DNA of 36,063 nucleotides from Treponema sp. (GCA_009777335.1 WRMC01000019.1:1-36063); one strand, 5' to 3'; shown: positions 7,136 to 16,003, numbered from the stretch's first letter. The notes: generated by a model from the letters alone, not told the origin. A program made the numbers and translations.

Positions 7136-8822
7136 GGCCCAGCTATTTGAAAAAAATATAGCCATCCTCTCCCTTAAAAATCCAAGCCTGGGGGCGGAGC
7201 TAAAAAAAATTAAAGAGGGCTCAGGAATGTATAGCTTCCAGGAATCCCGGACTGGAGAAATGGTCCCGGGCTGGAAAGAAGCGGGCCTAAGCGGGGCGAG
7301 CTTTCATTCCCTCATGAACCCCCAGCGGGAGGCCCAAAGGCTGATGGAAACCCTTGAGGGAGAGGGCTTTCTGATCCTCCTGGGCCTCGGGGGGGGCTAT
7401 CATGCCGAAGCGGCCCTGGCAAGGGGTTTTGGCCTGGTCCTCGTTCTTGAGTACCACCTCGGGGGCCTTTATGAACTTTTGCAATATATAGATTATACCC
7501 ATCTCTTTACAGATCCGCGGTTTTTTCTTATGGGAGACCTTTCGGGGGAAGAACTGGAAGAGCTGATCCTCCATATGTATAAACCGGCCCTCTATGGGGG
7601 TATCAAGGTCCTGCCCCTGGGCCCCCGGGTAGCCCGGGATACCGCCCTCTTCCAGGCCGCCGGAGAGGCTATTAACTCGGCTATCAACAGGGTCTCTTCT
7701 GATTATTCGGTCCAGGCCCATTTTGGGATCCGCTGGTTTTCGAACATCATCCGCAACCTGGCCGCCGAATCCTTTTGGCAGGACCAGCCCACCCAAGAAG
7801 TTCCCCCTATAGGCGATGCAGCTATCTGTGCCGCCGGGCCCTCCCTGGTCATGCAAATTCCCAGGTTGGCGGTGAAACGGGAGAAGCTCTTCTGCATCGC
7901 CACCGACACGAGCCTCCCCTGTTTATTATCCCAGGGGATAGTCCCCGATGCGGTCATTTCGATGGACTGCCAGCATATAAGCTACTATCATTTTTTGGAG
8001 GCGGGCCCCATAGAAATTCCCCTTTTTCTGGATCTCGCCAGTCCTCCCCTCTTATCTTCCCATAATAAAAATCATGTGTATTATTCGGGAGGGCATCCCC
8101 TTACCCAATATCTGTCCCAGAAAATGGAGGGGCTCAAAGGGATCCTTAATCTCGATACTTCGGGAGCCAATGTCACCTATGCCGCCCTATCCCTGGCAGA
8201 AAGCCTGGGAGCCCAAAGCATAGAACTCTACGGGGCAGATTTTTCCTACCCCCTCGGTGTTTCCTATGCCCGGGGCACCTACATCTATTCCTATTTCGCC
8301 AAACTGCAGCATCGCCTCATGCCCCTGGAAGCCCAGGCCTCTGCTTTCTTGTACCGGACTCCCCTGGAAAAGCTGGAGCAGCCCAAGGGCTCCTGGTACT
8401 ACCAGACAGGGGGCCTCAACATGTACCGGAGGATGCTGGAAGAAAAGGCGGCCCAGATGGAGGCTCAGGTGCTGCCCCTGGAAGGGATGGGGGCCCCCAT
8501 TTCGATAAGGCCCCAGGGCTTGGCCAGGGCGGGACAGGCAGCCAAAGGGTCCCGCGGCTTTAGCAATACATCCTCTTCCGCCCCTGGAAAGGCTTTGCGG
8601 CTTTATAGAGATAAGGTAGCGGCCCTCCCCCCAGTGGGGGACCCGGGATCCAGTCCCGCCGCCTACCTGGCTGCCCTGGATGTTGAAGAAGCTGATGTCT
8701 TTACCACCCTGCTCCCCCTGGCAGGGGCCCTCAGAAAACGAAGAACCCTGGAAAGCTTTAGAGAAGCTGCGGAGGCGGCAAAAGATTTTTGCATCACCGA
8801 GATAGATAAACTTCTACCCTAA
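7128..8822 (+). CDS. DUF115 / motility accessory factor (Maf)-type protein, second paralogue
   Basis: A 564-residue DUF115 protein. It has a glycine-rich strand LLGLGGGYH (about 84-92), the signature AAGPSL (235-240), a strand CIATDTSLPCLL (256-267) and DAVISMDCQH (274-283). This N-terminal domain plus central DUF115 core matches full-length Maf proteins more closely than the upstream paralogue does. A good ribosome-binding site (AAGGAAGG-type) precedes the ATG. It ends the rightward operon and its last 9 bp overlap the convergent Memo-family gene. Probable role: sugar transfer to flagellin or another surface protein in the cytoplasm before export. Confidence 0.85.
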   Translation: MDRAQLFEKNIAILSLKNPSLGAELKKIKEGSGMYSFQESRTGEMVPGWKEAGLSGASFHSLMNPQREAQRLMETLEGEGFLILLGLGGGYHAEAALARGFGLVLVLEYHLGGLYELLQYIDYTHLFTDPRFFLMGDLSGEELEELILHMYKPALYGGIKVLPLGPRVARDTALFQAAGEAINSAINRVSSDYSVQAHFGIRWFSNIIRNLAAESFWQDQPTQEVPPIGDAAICAAGPSLVMQIPRLAVKREKLFCIATDTSLPCLLSQGIVPDAVISMDCQHISYYHFLEAGPIEIPLFLDLASPPLLSSHNKNHVYYSGGHPLTQYLSQKMEGLKGILNLDTSGANVTYAALSLAESLGAQSIELYGADFSYPLGVSYARGTYIYSYFAKLQHRLMPLEAQASAFLYRTPLEKLEQPKGSWYYQTGGLNMYRRMLEEKAAQMEAQVLPLEGMGAPISIRPQGLARAGQAAKGSRGFSNTSSSAPGKALRLYRDKVAALPPVGDPGSSPAAYLAALDVEEADVFTTLLPLAGALRKRRTLESFREAAEAAKDFCITEIDKLLP

Positions 8823-9650
8823 AGAAATCGTTCCATACCCTACAAAGGAAGAAATGTCAGAACCGGGATCAGCATCGGCGCTGGTCCGGTAATCCAAAAG
8901 AACCTTGGGCCCCAGGGGGCATGTCTTTCCTTTAGCGGCGATAAAACCCAGGGCTCCAAGGATGGCCCCCACAGAGCAGGTTGAGGAATCTTTCTCTGAA
9001 CGGCTCAGCACTTCCGGAGCATCGCCCTTCAAGATCGCCTCGATTAAGGCGGCATCATTGTGGTTCCGTACCCATTCCAGGGCCGCCTGACCCCTCCCCT
9101 GGGGAGTAAAGCCATAGGAATCTCCGTAATGGGTCAGATCCGCCGATGCAATAAGCCCGATGGGACGTTTTATGGAACGGGCAGCTTCCCAGATAAGCTC
9201 CCCTGCAGTATAGGAGCTTATATCGGCGGGGAACCGGAGCCACAACACAGCCGCCTCGGGGAAAAAGTAATGGGCCATGGGCAAGAGGACGGGGATGGTA
9301 TTATCCATATAGGTGTCGCTTTGGCATTCCAGCAGCTCCTCAAAGGCCCTTTGGAGCTCCTTGTCTATCCTCATGGTTCCCAGGGGGGTCTTGAGCCCCT
9401 CTTCCGGGGCACTTAAGACGGGCATACCCTTCCTAAGATGCCCCCCGATGAGTACCAGGGTATCGATGCGGGGATCCAGGGAGCAAAGGGCCAGAGCAGC
9501 CCCGGTCCCCGAATAATGCCAGCCCGCATGGGGTGCTATGGCTGCCGAAGATGAGCCCCGGGTACTGCCATAGGGCCTGAGAAAGGCTTCAATCTGCTCC
9601 CTATCCCTGGGGTACCATCCGGCGGGAAGACGGGCTTCTCGTAAAATCAT
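8814..9650 (-). CDS. amrB: Memo-family protein (AmmeMemoRadiSam system protein B)
   Basis: A 278-residue Memo/AmmeMemoRadiSam B protein, related to extradiol dioxygenases. Family features seen are an N-terminal LPAGWYP, the motif APHAGWHYSG (39-48, with conserved His41), VLIGGH (His71), a SADLTHYG motif and a C-terminal Cys-containing CSVGAILGAL. In many bacteria it sits with an AMMECR1 protein and a radical SAM enzyme, but neither partner is in this window. The biochemical role is not settled. The ATG has no spaced ribosome-binding site; a TAAAAT hexamer ends 6 nt upstream, which suggests a leaderless mRNA. Confidence 0.88.
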   Translation of the reverse strand: MILREARLPAGWYPRDREQIEAFLRPYGSTRGSSSAAIAPHAGWHYSGTGAALALCSLDPRIDTLVLIGGHLRKGMPVLSAPEEGLKTPLGTMRIDKELQRAFEELLECQSDTYMDNTIPVLLPMAHYFFPEAAVLWLRFPADISSYTAGELIWEAARSIKRPIGLIASADLTHYGDSYGFTPQGRGQAALEWVRNHNDAALIEAILKGDAPEVLSRSEKDSSTCSVGAILGALGFIAAKGKTCPLGPKVLLDYRTSADADPGSDISSFVGYGTISLG

Positions 9651-9662
9651 CCTACTATTTTA
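9642..9662 (-). promoter_or_regulatory. Possible leaderless start: -10 box 6 nt before the ATG
   Basis: On the minus strand, TAAAAT (5/6 match to TATAAT) is followed by AGTAGG and then the ATG at 9650. Transcription would begin at or next to the start codon. No good -35 box is visible. Confidence 0.4.
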
Positions 9663-9693
9663 CCGGGAAATGCCGAAAATTTATATGTATCAT

Positions 9694-9712
9694 GCTACAT
9701 TAAGGAAGGAAT
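9694..9712 (+). promoter_or_regulatory. Extended -10 and strong ribosome-binding site for the degenerate GGDEF gene
   Basis: TGCTACATT (9693-9701, an extended -10 form) is followed by AAGGAAGGA (9703-9711) just before the ATG at 9713. No consensus -35 is seen. The very short leader would begin near the ribosome-binding site, so an upstream TATCAT (9688-9693) is the alternative -10. Confidence 0.35.
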
Positions 9713-11047
9713 ATGGCCGGTTCAGGGAGAATGTGGAGAATAAGTACGGTTATAGCGGCACTGTGCATTACCGTCTATGTCATTGCCATCGGTTCAGGAT
9801 CGATCCAGATGCTTAACAATATGAATGAGCGCAGAAGCCTGGCCGCCCGGGAGTTCCATGATCTGGTAGATCTGGCAGCCACCGCTTCGGTAAGCCTGGG
9901 TTTTATGAATGAAGCCTATCAGGATGCCATACGGGATCACCTTAATTTTTCCCAGACCCTTATGGGAATAATCATAACCGGTTCCAGCGGTGAATACACC
10001 TTTGAGCGCTATGGGGGAAACACCATAGTCTGGTCGGGAACCCTCCCCCGCTTTAGGACCGGCACGGGGTATCCCAGCGAACCCTTCCATAGGGCCATTC
10101 GCGTTGAAGGCCAGCGGAATGTGACGGTCCAGGCTACCTATAGTTATTTTGACAATGCATTTTTCCTTTCGGTCCTCCGAAACACCCTTTTGGCTGTTCT
10201 CGTAGCTTTGACCGTGGCCTTTATCACCCTCCTTATCGAAATGTCCCTGCGAAACCGCTCGTACTATGCTTATGAGGATCAAAGGGATATTATTAATGAT
10301 AAGGAAGATGAACGATCCGGCTTAGGCTCCGAAGATAATTCCTTTGATACCTCCTTTGCCGATATTGATTTTTCCCTGGGCATAGAAAACACCGGGGACG
10401 ATGACTTTGCTTCTTCTTTTAAAGAGGAACCGGATGATCTCATCCTGCCCTTTGAGGATCTGGAATTTTTTACCAAGGCCGGCTCTGATGATCCTTTGAT
10501 TGACCTTCCTCTGGAAGACGAACCCTTAGGTCTTTTTTCTCCCAAGAGCAATCTGGGCTGGGAATCCTATGCAGCCCAGAGGCTGGAATCGGAACTCCAC
10601 CGCTGTGCCAGTTTTGAACAGGACCTGGTTTTTTTGGCCATGGAATTTAAAGACGACAACATCAACGACCCGGTCCTGTACCGCCAATTTGCCGATGAAG
10701 CTGTAAACTTTTTCACCCTTAAGGATCTCATTTTTGAACGGGGAGAAATGGGAATATCGGTCATACTGCCCAATACGGATCTGGAACAGGGAATGAATAT
10801 ATGTGAAGAATTTCGCAGCATGGTAATCGACAAGCTTCCCGAATCGTTTTATGGCCGAATAGGTCTCTGCATAGGCCTAAGTTCCCGCTCGGGGAGGCTC
10901 ATCGGATCGGATCGCCTCATGCTCGAAGCCTTTACGGCCCTGGAAAAAGCTCTGGAAGATCCGGACCCGTCTATCATTGGTTTTAAGAGTGATCTCGATA
11001 GGTACCGGGAGTTTATTAAGCGCAGCTCCTTTGCCAGGGAAGTGTAA
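9713..11047 (+). CDS. Two-TM sensor protein with a degenerate GGDEF domain
   Basis: A 444-residue protein. TM1 (about 9-29), a roughly 120-residue extracytoplasmic domain, TM2 (about 150-177), an acidic linker (about 185-280) and a C-terminal domain (about 283-435) follow in order. The last domain keeps the diguanylate-cyclase frame: RLESELHRC at the start, ISVILPNTDLEQG after the active-site strand, and an IGLCIGLS strand. The GGDEF pentapeptide is replaced by RGEMG (343-347). Cyclic-di-GMP synthesis is therefore unlikely, and a receptor or protein-interaction role is more plausible. It stands alone between a divergent Memo gene and a convergent DUF4340 gene (12 bp gap). Confidence 0.75.
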   Translation: MAGSGRMWRISTVIAALCITVYVIAIGSGSIQMLNNMNERRSLAAREFHDLVDLAATASVSLGFMNEAYQDAIRDHLNFSQTLMGIIITGSSGEYTFERYGGNTIVWSGTLPRFRTGTGYPSEPFHRAIRVEGQRNVTVQATYSYFDNAFFLSVLRNTLLAVLVALTVAFITLLIEMSLRNRSYYAYEDQRDIINDKEDERSGLGSEDNSFDTSFADIDFSLGIENTGDDDFASSFKEEPDDLILPFEDLEFFTKAGSDDPLIDLPLEDEPLGLFSPKSNLGWESYAAQRLESELHRCASFEQDLVFLAMEFKDDNINDPVLYRQFADEAVNFFTLKDLIFERGEMGISVILPNTDLEQGMNICEEFRSMVIDKLPESFYGRIGLCIGLSSRSGRLIGSDRLMLEAFTALEKALEDPDPSIIGFKSDLDRYREFIKRSSFAREV

Positions 11048-11059
11048 GGCCCCGGGGCT

Positions 11060-11986
11060 CTACTTATAAAAATATTCCGGATCTCTAAAGAGACGATCTA
11101 AGGTCCACTGGTTTAATACAAAACTGTAATCCCCATCCTGTCTAAAACCCAGGCGGTACTGTTCTATCAGGGGACCGATCATAAAGAGGCTGCTGCTTCC
11201 ATCTCCAAAATGAAGTTCAAGAGATCCTTCGATACTATTCGGAACTTCGTCATGTAAAAATTCTCCTTCGGACCATAGGATCGATCGTACATAGGCTTCG
11301 GTGAGCAGGCTGTCCAGTTCTCTATCTTCCCTCCCCACCATGATCCACCCTCCCCTATCTCTCCGCAGGTTATAGTGCCCCGGTGAATCTGGGGGTCGTA
11401 CCGCTATCTCTTGAATCATTCCGGGTCCCTTTAGGATGTTCTCGGTAGAAAAGAGGCGCAGATCCAGCCAGGACAGGATTCCTGTCTCCGTGTGAAGACT
11501 AAAACGGTCTTCACCCTGGTAGATCCTGTCAGCGGAGGCCACTTTAAAATAGGCATCCCGGCCCAGGGCATCCCCTATGCCCAGGAGCAGATCCAATAAA
11601 GGAAGCCCCGCTCCAGCGGAAAGGAGGATCCGGGATGCCCGGCCTTCCACAAGTCCCAGGCTGAGGAGGTCCTCAGGGTTTCCTGGCCTTTGGGTGTAAG
11701 AGGATCGCCTGGTAAGGGCGGAAAACAATTCATCCACCCGGGACTGGAGGGCCGGATATTCTCTGCCGAGGGAGACATACCATATGTTATTTCTCCGGAC
11801 GAGGACTACCCGGCCCTGGCTTCCAAAGAGTTCTATCCGGTCCACCAGATCCAGATGGCCAGGTTCGAGCCAACCAAAGGTCCGGCCCTCCCTTCTCTGG
11901 GGCTCCCGGGCAAGGCCGGTGAAGTACAAGGCGCTTAGGACAAGCAAGAGGCCCGCCAGGAGCCGGACCCGGGCCCTATAACTCAT
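11060..11986 (-). CDS. DUF4340 protein, ABC-cassette partner
   Basis: A 308-residue protein with an N-terminal signal anchor (about 7-24) and a beta-rich extracytoplasmic domain. It contains NIWYVSLGREYPA-type repeats typical of DUF4340, which is usually encoded beside GldG-like proteins. It is the last gene of the leftward run that starts with rnz. It overlaps the GldG-like gene by 11 bp and has an AAGAAGG box before its ATG. It probably works at the outer face of the membrane with the ABC proteins. The family call rests on sequence style plus location. Confidence 0.75.
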   Translation of the reverse strand: MSYRARVRLLAGLLLVLSALYFTGLAREPQRREGRTFGWLEPGHLDLVDRIELFGSQGRVVLVRRNNIWYVSLGREYPALQSRVDELFSALTRRSSYTQRPGNPEDLLSLGLVEGRASRILLSAGAGLPLLDLLLGIGDALGRDAYFKVASADRIYQGEDRFSLHTETGILSWLDLRLFSTENILKGPGMIQEIAVRPPDSPGHYNLRRDRGGWIMVGREDRELDSLLTEAYVRSILWSEGEFLHDEVPNSIEGSLELHFGDGSSSLFMIGPLIEQYRLGFRQDGDYSFVLNQWTLDRLFRDPEYFYK

Positions 11987-13544
11987 GGCGCCTTCTTCGG
12001 CGGATAATGATCCACCCCGCCAAGATTATGCCCAGGGGCATAAATACAAGGTTAATGCGCCGGGAAAAAGCCATCACAGTCTCCCTTCGTTCTGCATCCC
12101 CTATGCGATCCAGTCTTCCGCTTTGGCCGCTCTTATCCAAAAGGGCCAGGAGTTCATCGTTCCCCGAAAGCCATTCGGCGGCCCGTAAAAGAAACCTCAT
12201 GTTTCGTTCCTCCGAGCGGCTTAGCTGGGCCAGGGCCCCTGCGAAGTCTTCGTCCCCTATGACGATGATTCTTCCCGGCCTCCTCTCTTCCGGCCTATTG
12301 TAAAGGGGGCCCTCATTGTAAGGATCATCAAAGAAGGAAGGAAAAACACCCTCCAGCGCCGCCCCAAGGATCTGGAGCCCCCGGGTCTGGGGCTCCTCAA
12401 GCTCCAGCTCTCGCCCCAAGGTGGGGTTGGTGATAAAGGCATCTCTCTGCAGCCAGGCTTGGGCACTGCTCGTAAAGAGGGGCTCGGCGCTGACCCCCAG
12501 AGGAGGATGCAGTTCCAGGGGACTGGGCCAGTGAAGGTCTAAGCCTCCAAAGTTTCTGCCCAGGGGACTGCGGGGGTTACCGCCCTGGTCCTGGACTGCC
12601 ACCCAGTGGGGATAGGCCAGGGTTTCAACCTCAGTCAAGCCCCCCCGCTGGACCTGAAAGCTAAGCTGCAAGGAATGGCGATCCAGCACCAGGGCCCGGT
12701 GAAGGATGACTCCATACTGGGCCAGCATGGCCAGGAGCCCCCAATCTTCCAGGGGAATAACTTCAAAGCTGCCCAGGGGGTCTACGAAGATGCTGTCCAC
12801 CGCAAAGAGGACATTTCCCCCTCCCCCTATATACCGGTCTATGGGGTAGAGATCGTATTCGTCTAGGACATCCAGGCCCCCCAGGACAAAGAGGAGGGGC
12901 AGCGTCGGGGGGATCTCCTGACCGGGATGGAAGACCCTGGTCACATAGCCGGCAAAGAAAAGCTCCCCCTGGAGCAGACCGTAATCTTGAGCCCAGTCCT
13001 TCCGGGGGTTAGCCGCCAGGATGCCTATCTCCCGGGGTATAGCATGGACCAGGGAATAGATCTGGGAACTAACCTGGTACTCCAGCCTTTCGAGGGAAAG
13101 GACCAGGGGAATCACCCTTTCCCTGCCCAAATATTCGATGAGGATACCTGAATAGACCGTAGCTATGGTGGTGACATTTCCTTCGTTCACTTCCATCTGC
13201 CAGGGGATGATCCCTAAGCTTTCCACCCTCCGCAGATCCCCGGTGCGCCCAGGATCCCGCTGGTTAAACCGGATCTTCCCCCGGGAATGGGCCTCGTACT
13301 CCCTGAGGAAATCCGCTGCTTCCCTGGGCAGGGGATGGGTGCGGCTAAGCTGGGGGGAGACAAAATAGGTGATGTCCACCCTGTCGCTTATCTGAAGATG
13401 GAGGTTCTTCGAAAAATCCGAGAGACTATAGATTCCATCCTGGGTCAGATCCTTTCTAAAAAAGAAGGTTCCGCTTAATAAAAAAAGGAAGAGAAAAACC
13501 CCCAGGGTCAAGAAGCATAAAAATGAAGCCTGCTTCTTATTCAT
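11976..13544 (-). CDS. GldG-like auxiliary component of ABC transporter
   Basis: A 522-residue protein with an N-terminal membrane anchor (about 9-29), a long extracytoplasmic domain and a C-terminal membrane segment (about 497-515) followed by an Arg-rich tail. The early motif FRKDLTQDGIYSLSDFS and the TYFVSPQL strand match the GldG/ABC-auxiliary family. In gliding Bacteroidetes the relatives work with GldA and GldF; in non-gliding bacteria the substrate is unknown. The ATG overlaps the permease stop by one base, and the end overlaps the DUF4340 gene. The long antisense frames here carry no family motifs. Confidence 0.82.
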   Translation of the reverse strand: MNKKQASFLCFLTLGVFLFLFLLSGTFFFRKDLTQDGIYSLSDFSKNLHLQISDRVDITYFVSPQLSRTHPLPREAADFLREYEAHSRGKIRFNQRDPGRTGDLRRVESLGIIPWQMEVNEGNVTTIATVYSGILIEYLGRERVIPLVLSLERLEYQVSSQIYSLVHAIPREIGILAANPRKDWAQDYGLLQGELFFAGYVTRVFHPGQEIPPTLPLLFVLGGLDVLDEYDLYPIDRYIGGGGNVLFAVDSIFVDPLGSFEVIPLEDWGLLAMLAQYGVILHRALVLDRHSLQLSFQVQRGGLTEVETLAYPHWVAVQDQGGNPRSPLGRNFGGLDLHWPSPLELHPPLGVSAEPLFTSSAQAWLQRDAFITNPTLGRELELEEPQTRGLQILGAALEGVFPSFFDDPYNEGPLYNRPEERRPGRIIVIGDEDFAGALAQLSRSEERNMRFLLRAAEWLSGNDELLALLDKSGQSGRLDRIGDAERRETVMAFSRRINLVFMPLGIILAGWIIIRRRRRHEL

Positions 13545-14293
13545 CAGCGGTACCTGCGAAACATGAGGACCTGGGTGTTCAGGTAAAGAAAGAGGCAGGT
13601 GGATAAAAGAAAAAAGGCCAGGTCCCGGCTGTCTAGGATTCCCCGGGAAAAATTTTCAAAGTGAAAGGCCAAAGAAAAGAAGGAAAAAAAGGAAGCCAAA
13701 AAGGGAGGCAGGGCCGGGCTCAGGAGATGCATATGCATGGCTGCCCCCAGGACTACGATAGTTCCCAGGAAGGCCGAGGCCTGGCTCTTACTAAGGCTGG
13801 ACATAAGGAGCCCGAGAGCTGTGGCAGAGGCACCCAGCAGGATGGTTCCGCTGTACTCGGCCAATATGATGCCCCCGTCAAATTGCCCCAGGGGAAGCAG
13901 GCTGAGGGGAAAGGAGGCGGTCAAGAGCAGCATCCCCAAAAGGGGCAGAAAGGAGGAAATAAATTTACCCAGGACCAGCTCCCATTCCTCTAAGGGCAGG
14001 GTTAAGAGGAGCTCCAGGGAACCGAGTTTTGCCTCTTCTGCCCAGGACTTCATGGTAAGAAGGGGAACCACCAGGGTTAAGGCCAGGGGGAAGGCAGAGA
14101 AGAAAGGACGGAGGCTCGTGGAATTAAAGGCAAAGAAGCGCTGGAGATAAAAAAAATGAATTCCCAAAAAGAGAAAGAAGAAGACAGAGGCCCCATAGAG
14201 GGCCGGTGAAAAGATCAAGGAACCCAGTTCCTTTCTGCCCAGGGCTCCTATCCTATTAAAGGAGCTGGATAATGCTGCCAAAAGGCCCCTCAC
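13544..14293 (-). CDS. ABC-2 type permease (GldF-like)
   Basis: A 249-residue integral membrane protein with about six hydrophobic segments. The RKELGSLIFSPALYG lead-in before TM1 and the WAEEAKLGSLELLLTLP loop are typical of GldF/ABC-2 permeases. It begins with GTG, overlapping the ATPase stop as GTGA, with a GGAGGA box directly before it. It pairs with the ATPase encoded upstream and with the GldG-like and DUF4340 proteins downstream. Together they should form one membrane complex of unknown substrate. Confidence 0.85.
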   Translation of the reverse strand: MRGLLAALSSSFNRIGALGRKELGSLIFSPALYGASVFFFLFLGIHFFYLQRFFAFNSTSLRPFFSAFPLALTLVVPLLTMKSWAEEAKLGSLELLLTLPLEEWELVLGKFISSFLPLLGMLLLTASFPLSLLPLGQFDGGIILAEYSGTILLGASATALGLLMSSLSKSQASAFLGTIVVLGAAMHMHLLSPALPPFLASFFSFFSLAFHFENFSRGILDSRDLAFFLLSTCLFLYLNTQVLMFRRYR

Positions 14294-15021
14294 TCCTCCC
14301 CCCTGGTAAGCTGGACAAAGATATCCTCCAGGCTCAGGTCCTCCCCCTGGACCCCCAGGGTGGCGGCGATCTCCTCCTTGGTGCCCTGGGCTGCAATGCG
14401 TCCCCTGTGGAGGATCAGAATGCGGCTCGCCACCGCTTCGACCTCAGAAAGGATATGGGTGGAGAGGATGAGGGTCTTATGCTCCCCCAGCTGTTTGATC
14501 AGCTTACGGATCTCGATAATCTGCAGGGGGTCCAGGCCCGAGGTGGGCTCATCGAGGATGAGAATGGCCGGGTCGTGGAGTATGGCCTGGGCAAGACCCA
14601 GGCGCTGCTTATAGCCCTTAGAGAGCTTGTCTATGCGGCGGCGGCTCATGTCCTCTATCCCGCAGAGTTCCAGGGCCCTCTTAATTGCAGGTCCACGGCT
14701 GGGCCGGGGGATCTCTCGGGCGGCCGCCACGAAGGCCAGGTATTCCAGGGAATTGAGATCCCCATAGAGGGGGTTTAGCTCGCTCAGGTAGCCGATCTGA
14801 CGTTTTATCTCCCGGGGGGCTTCCATTAAGGGCAGGCCATTAATGACCACCTCCCCGCTCGAGGGATAATGGTAGCCCGTGAGGATCTTCATGATGCTGG
14901 TCTTGCCGGCTCCGTTGGGGCCCAAAAAACCCAGGATCTCAGCGGGGCCCAGGGTGAAAGAAACCCCCTTTACGGCCTCTATGGGACCATAGTTCTTGTA
15001 AAGGTTCCGCACATCGATCAT
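14290..15021 (-). CDS. ABC transporter ATP-binding protein (GldA-like)
   Basis: A 243-residue ATPase. Walker A GPNGAGKT is at 34-41, the signature is LSKGYKQR (133-140), Walker B ILILDE is at 153-158 with the D-loop SGLD just after, and an H-loop LSTH lies near residue 187. The Tyr in the signature (usually LSGGQ) is common in this ABC-2 subgroup. It lies 7 nt after rnz and just before the permease, so it energises the GldF/GldG-like complex. Confidence 0.92.
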   Translation of the reverse strand: MIDVRNLYKNYGPIEAVKGVSFTLGPAEILGFLGPNGAGKTSIMKILTGYHYPSSGEVVINGLPLMEAPREIKRQIGYLSELNPLYGDLNSLEYLAFVAAAREIPRPSRGPAIKRALELCGIEDMSRRRIDKLSKGYKQRLGLAQAILHDPAILILDEPTSGLDPLQIIEIRKLIKQLGEHKTLILSTHILSEVEAVASRILILHRGRIAAQGTKEEIAATLGVQGEDLSLEDIFVQLTRGEE

Positions 15022-15028
15022 GAAAAAC

Positions 15029-15955
15029 CTAATCCCTGTATTCTATGGGAAGAACCATCCGGTCCCGGGACAAAAGGGTCTCGGGAAAAACAGCTTGGGC
15101 TTCTTTTAGGACCTGCTTTAATTCGTGTTCGGTGTAGCGGGGGCTGTAATGGATCAGGGCCATCTGTTTTACCTCCCCATCCCTGGCTATCCTGGCGGCC
15201 TCTTCGGCAGTCATATGCCGTTTTTCCCGGGCGCTCTCTGCCAGGGCCCGTTCAAACATCCCCTCGCAGATAAGGAGGTCCGAATCGGCCACCTCCTTAG
15301 CAATCTCCGGAAAGGCCAGGGTATCGGTGACAAAGGAAAATTTCCTTCCCGTCCGTGGGGGCCCCAGGACCTGTTCGGGCTCCACAAAGCTGCCGTCCTC
15401 TGCCTGCACCCTATTTCCACTCTGCAGGGCCGCCCAGAGGGGACCCCGGGTAACCCCCAGGGCCTCGGCCTTTTCGGGGTAAAACTCTCCGGGCCGGGGG
15501 TATTCTTCCATCACATAGCCATAGCAGGGTTTGGTATGCCTTAAGGGGAAGGCCCGGATATGGAAGCCCTCCCCCTGGTATACCAGGCCCGGAGCCCTAA
15601 TCTCCTGGACTATGATTTCGTAGTTGATATGCATGTCCAGGACCCGGCGGCTCGATTCAATATATTCGGCGATCCGGGGGGGGCCTATAATGTAGAGGGG
15701 ATCATCCCGGTCCACCTGGGAAGAGAGCATCAAAAGGCCCGGGATCCCCGTCACGTGATCTGCGTGGGTGTGGCTGACAAAAATGACAGATATTTTTTTC
15801 CAGCGAAGGTTTAGCCTTCTTAGCGAAACTTGGGTTCCCTCGCCGCAGTCAAAGAGGAAGAGTTCACCCTCCCGGCGCAGGAGCACCGAGGTAAGATGAC
15901 GGTTAGGCAGGGGCATCATACCCCCGCAGCCCAGGACAAAGGCCTCGAGATTCAT
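15029..15955 (-). CDS. rnz: Ribonuclease Z (metallo-beta-lactamase fold)
   Basis: A 308-residue tRNA 3'-processing endonuclease. The zinc motif HTHADH is at 62-67. Further metal-binding positions are visible as PLRHTKP, FVTDT and IHYSPRY, and FDCGEGTQ (35-42) is the family's usual early motif. Length fits the short bacterial form. The neighbouring tRNA-Leu gene does not encode CCA, so its 3' end would be a natural substrate. The mRNA may be leaderless: TATACT ends 7 nt before the ATG and no ribosome-binding site is present. It is cotranscribed with the ABC genes, but I see no functional link. Confidence 0.92.
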   Translation of the reverse strand: MNLEAFVLGCGGMMPLPNRHLTSVLLRREGELFLFDCGEGTQVSLRRLNLRWKKISVIFVSHTHADHVTGIPGLLMLSSQVDRDDPLYIIGPPRIAEYIESSRRVLDMHINYEIIVQEIRAPGLVYQGEGFHIRAFPLRHTKPCYGYVMEEYPRPGEFYPEKAEALGVTRGPLWAALQSGNRVQAEDGSFVEPEQVLGPPRTGRKFSFVTDTLAFPEIAKEVADSDLLICEGMFERALAESAREKRHMTAEEAARIARDGEVKQMALIHYSPRYTEHELKQVLKEAQAVFPETLLSRDRMVLPIEYRD

Positions 15956-15968
15956 GCTGAACAGTATA
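15953..15968 (-). promoter_or_regulatory. Possible leaderless promoter of rnz
   Basis: On the minus strand, TATACT (15968-15963) is followed by 7 nt and the ATG at 15955. The expected transcription start coincides with the start codon. A consensus -35 is not visible. Confidence 0.45.
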
Positions 15969-16003
15969 AACAGAAAGAAACCATGGTATCTAGAGCTGTT
16001 ACA

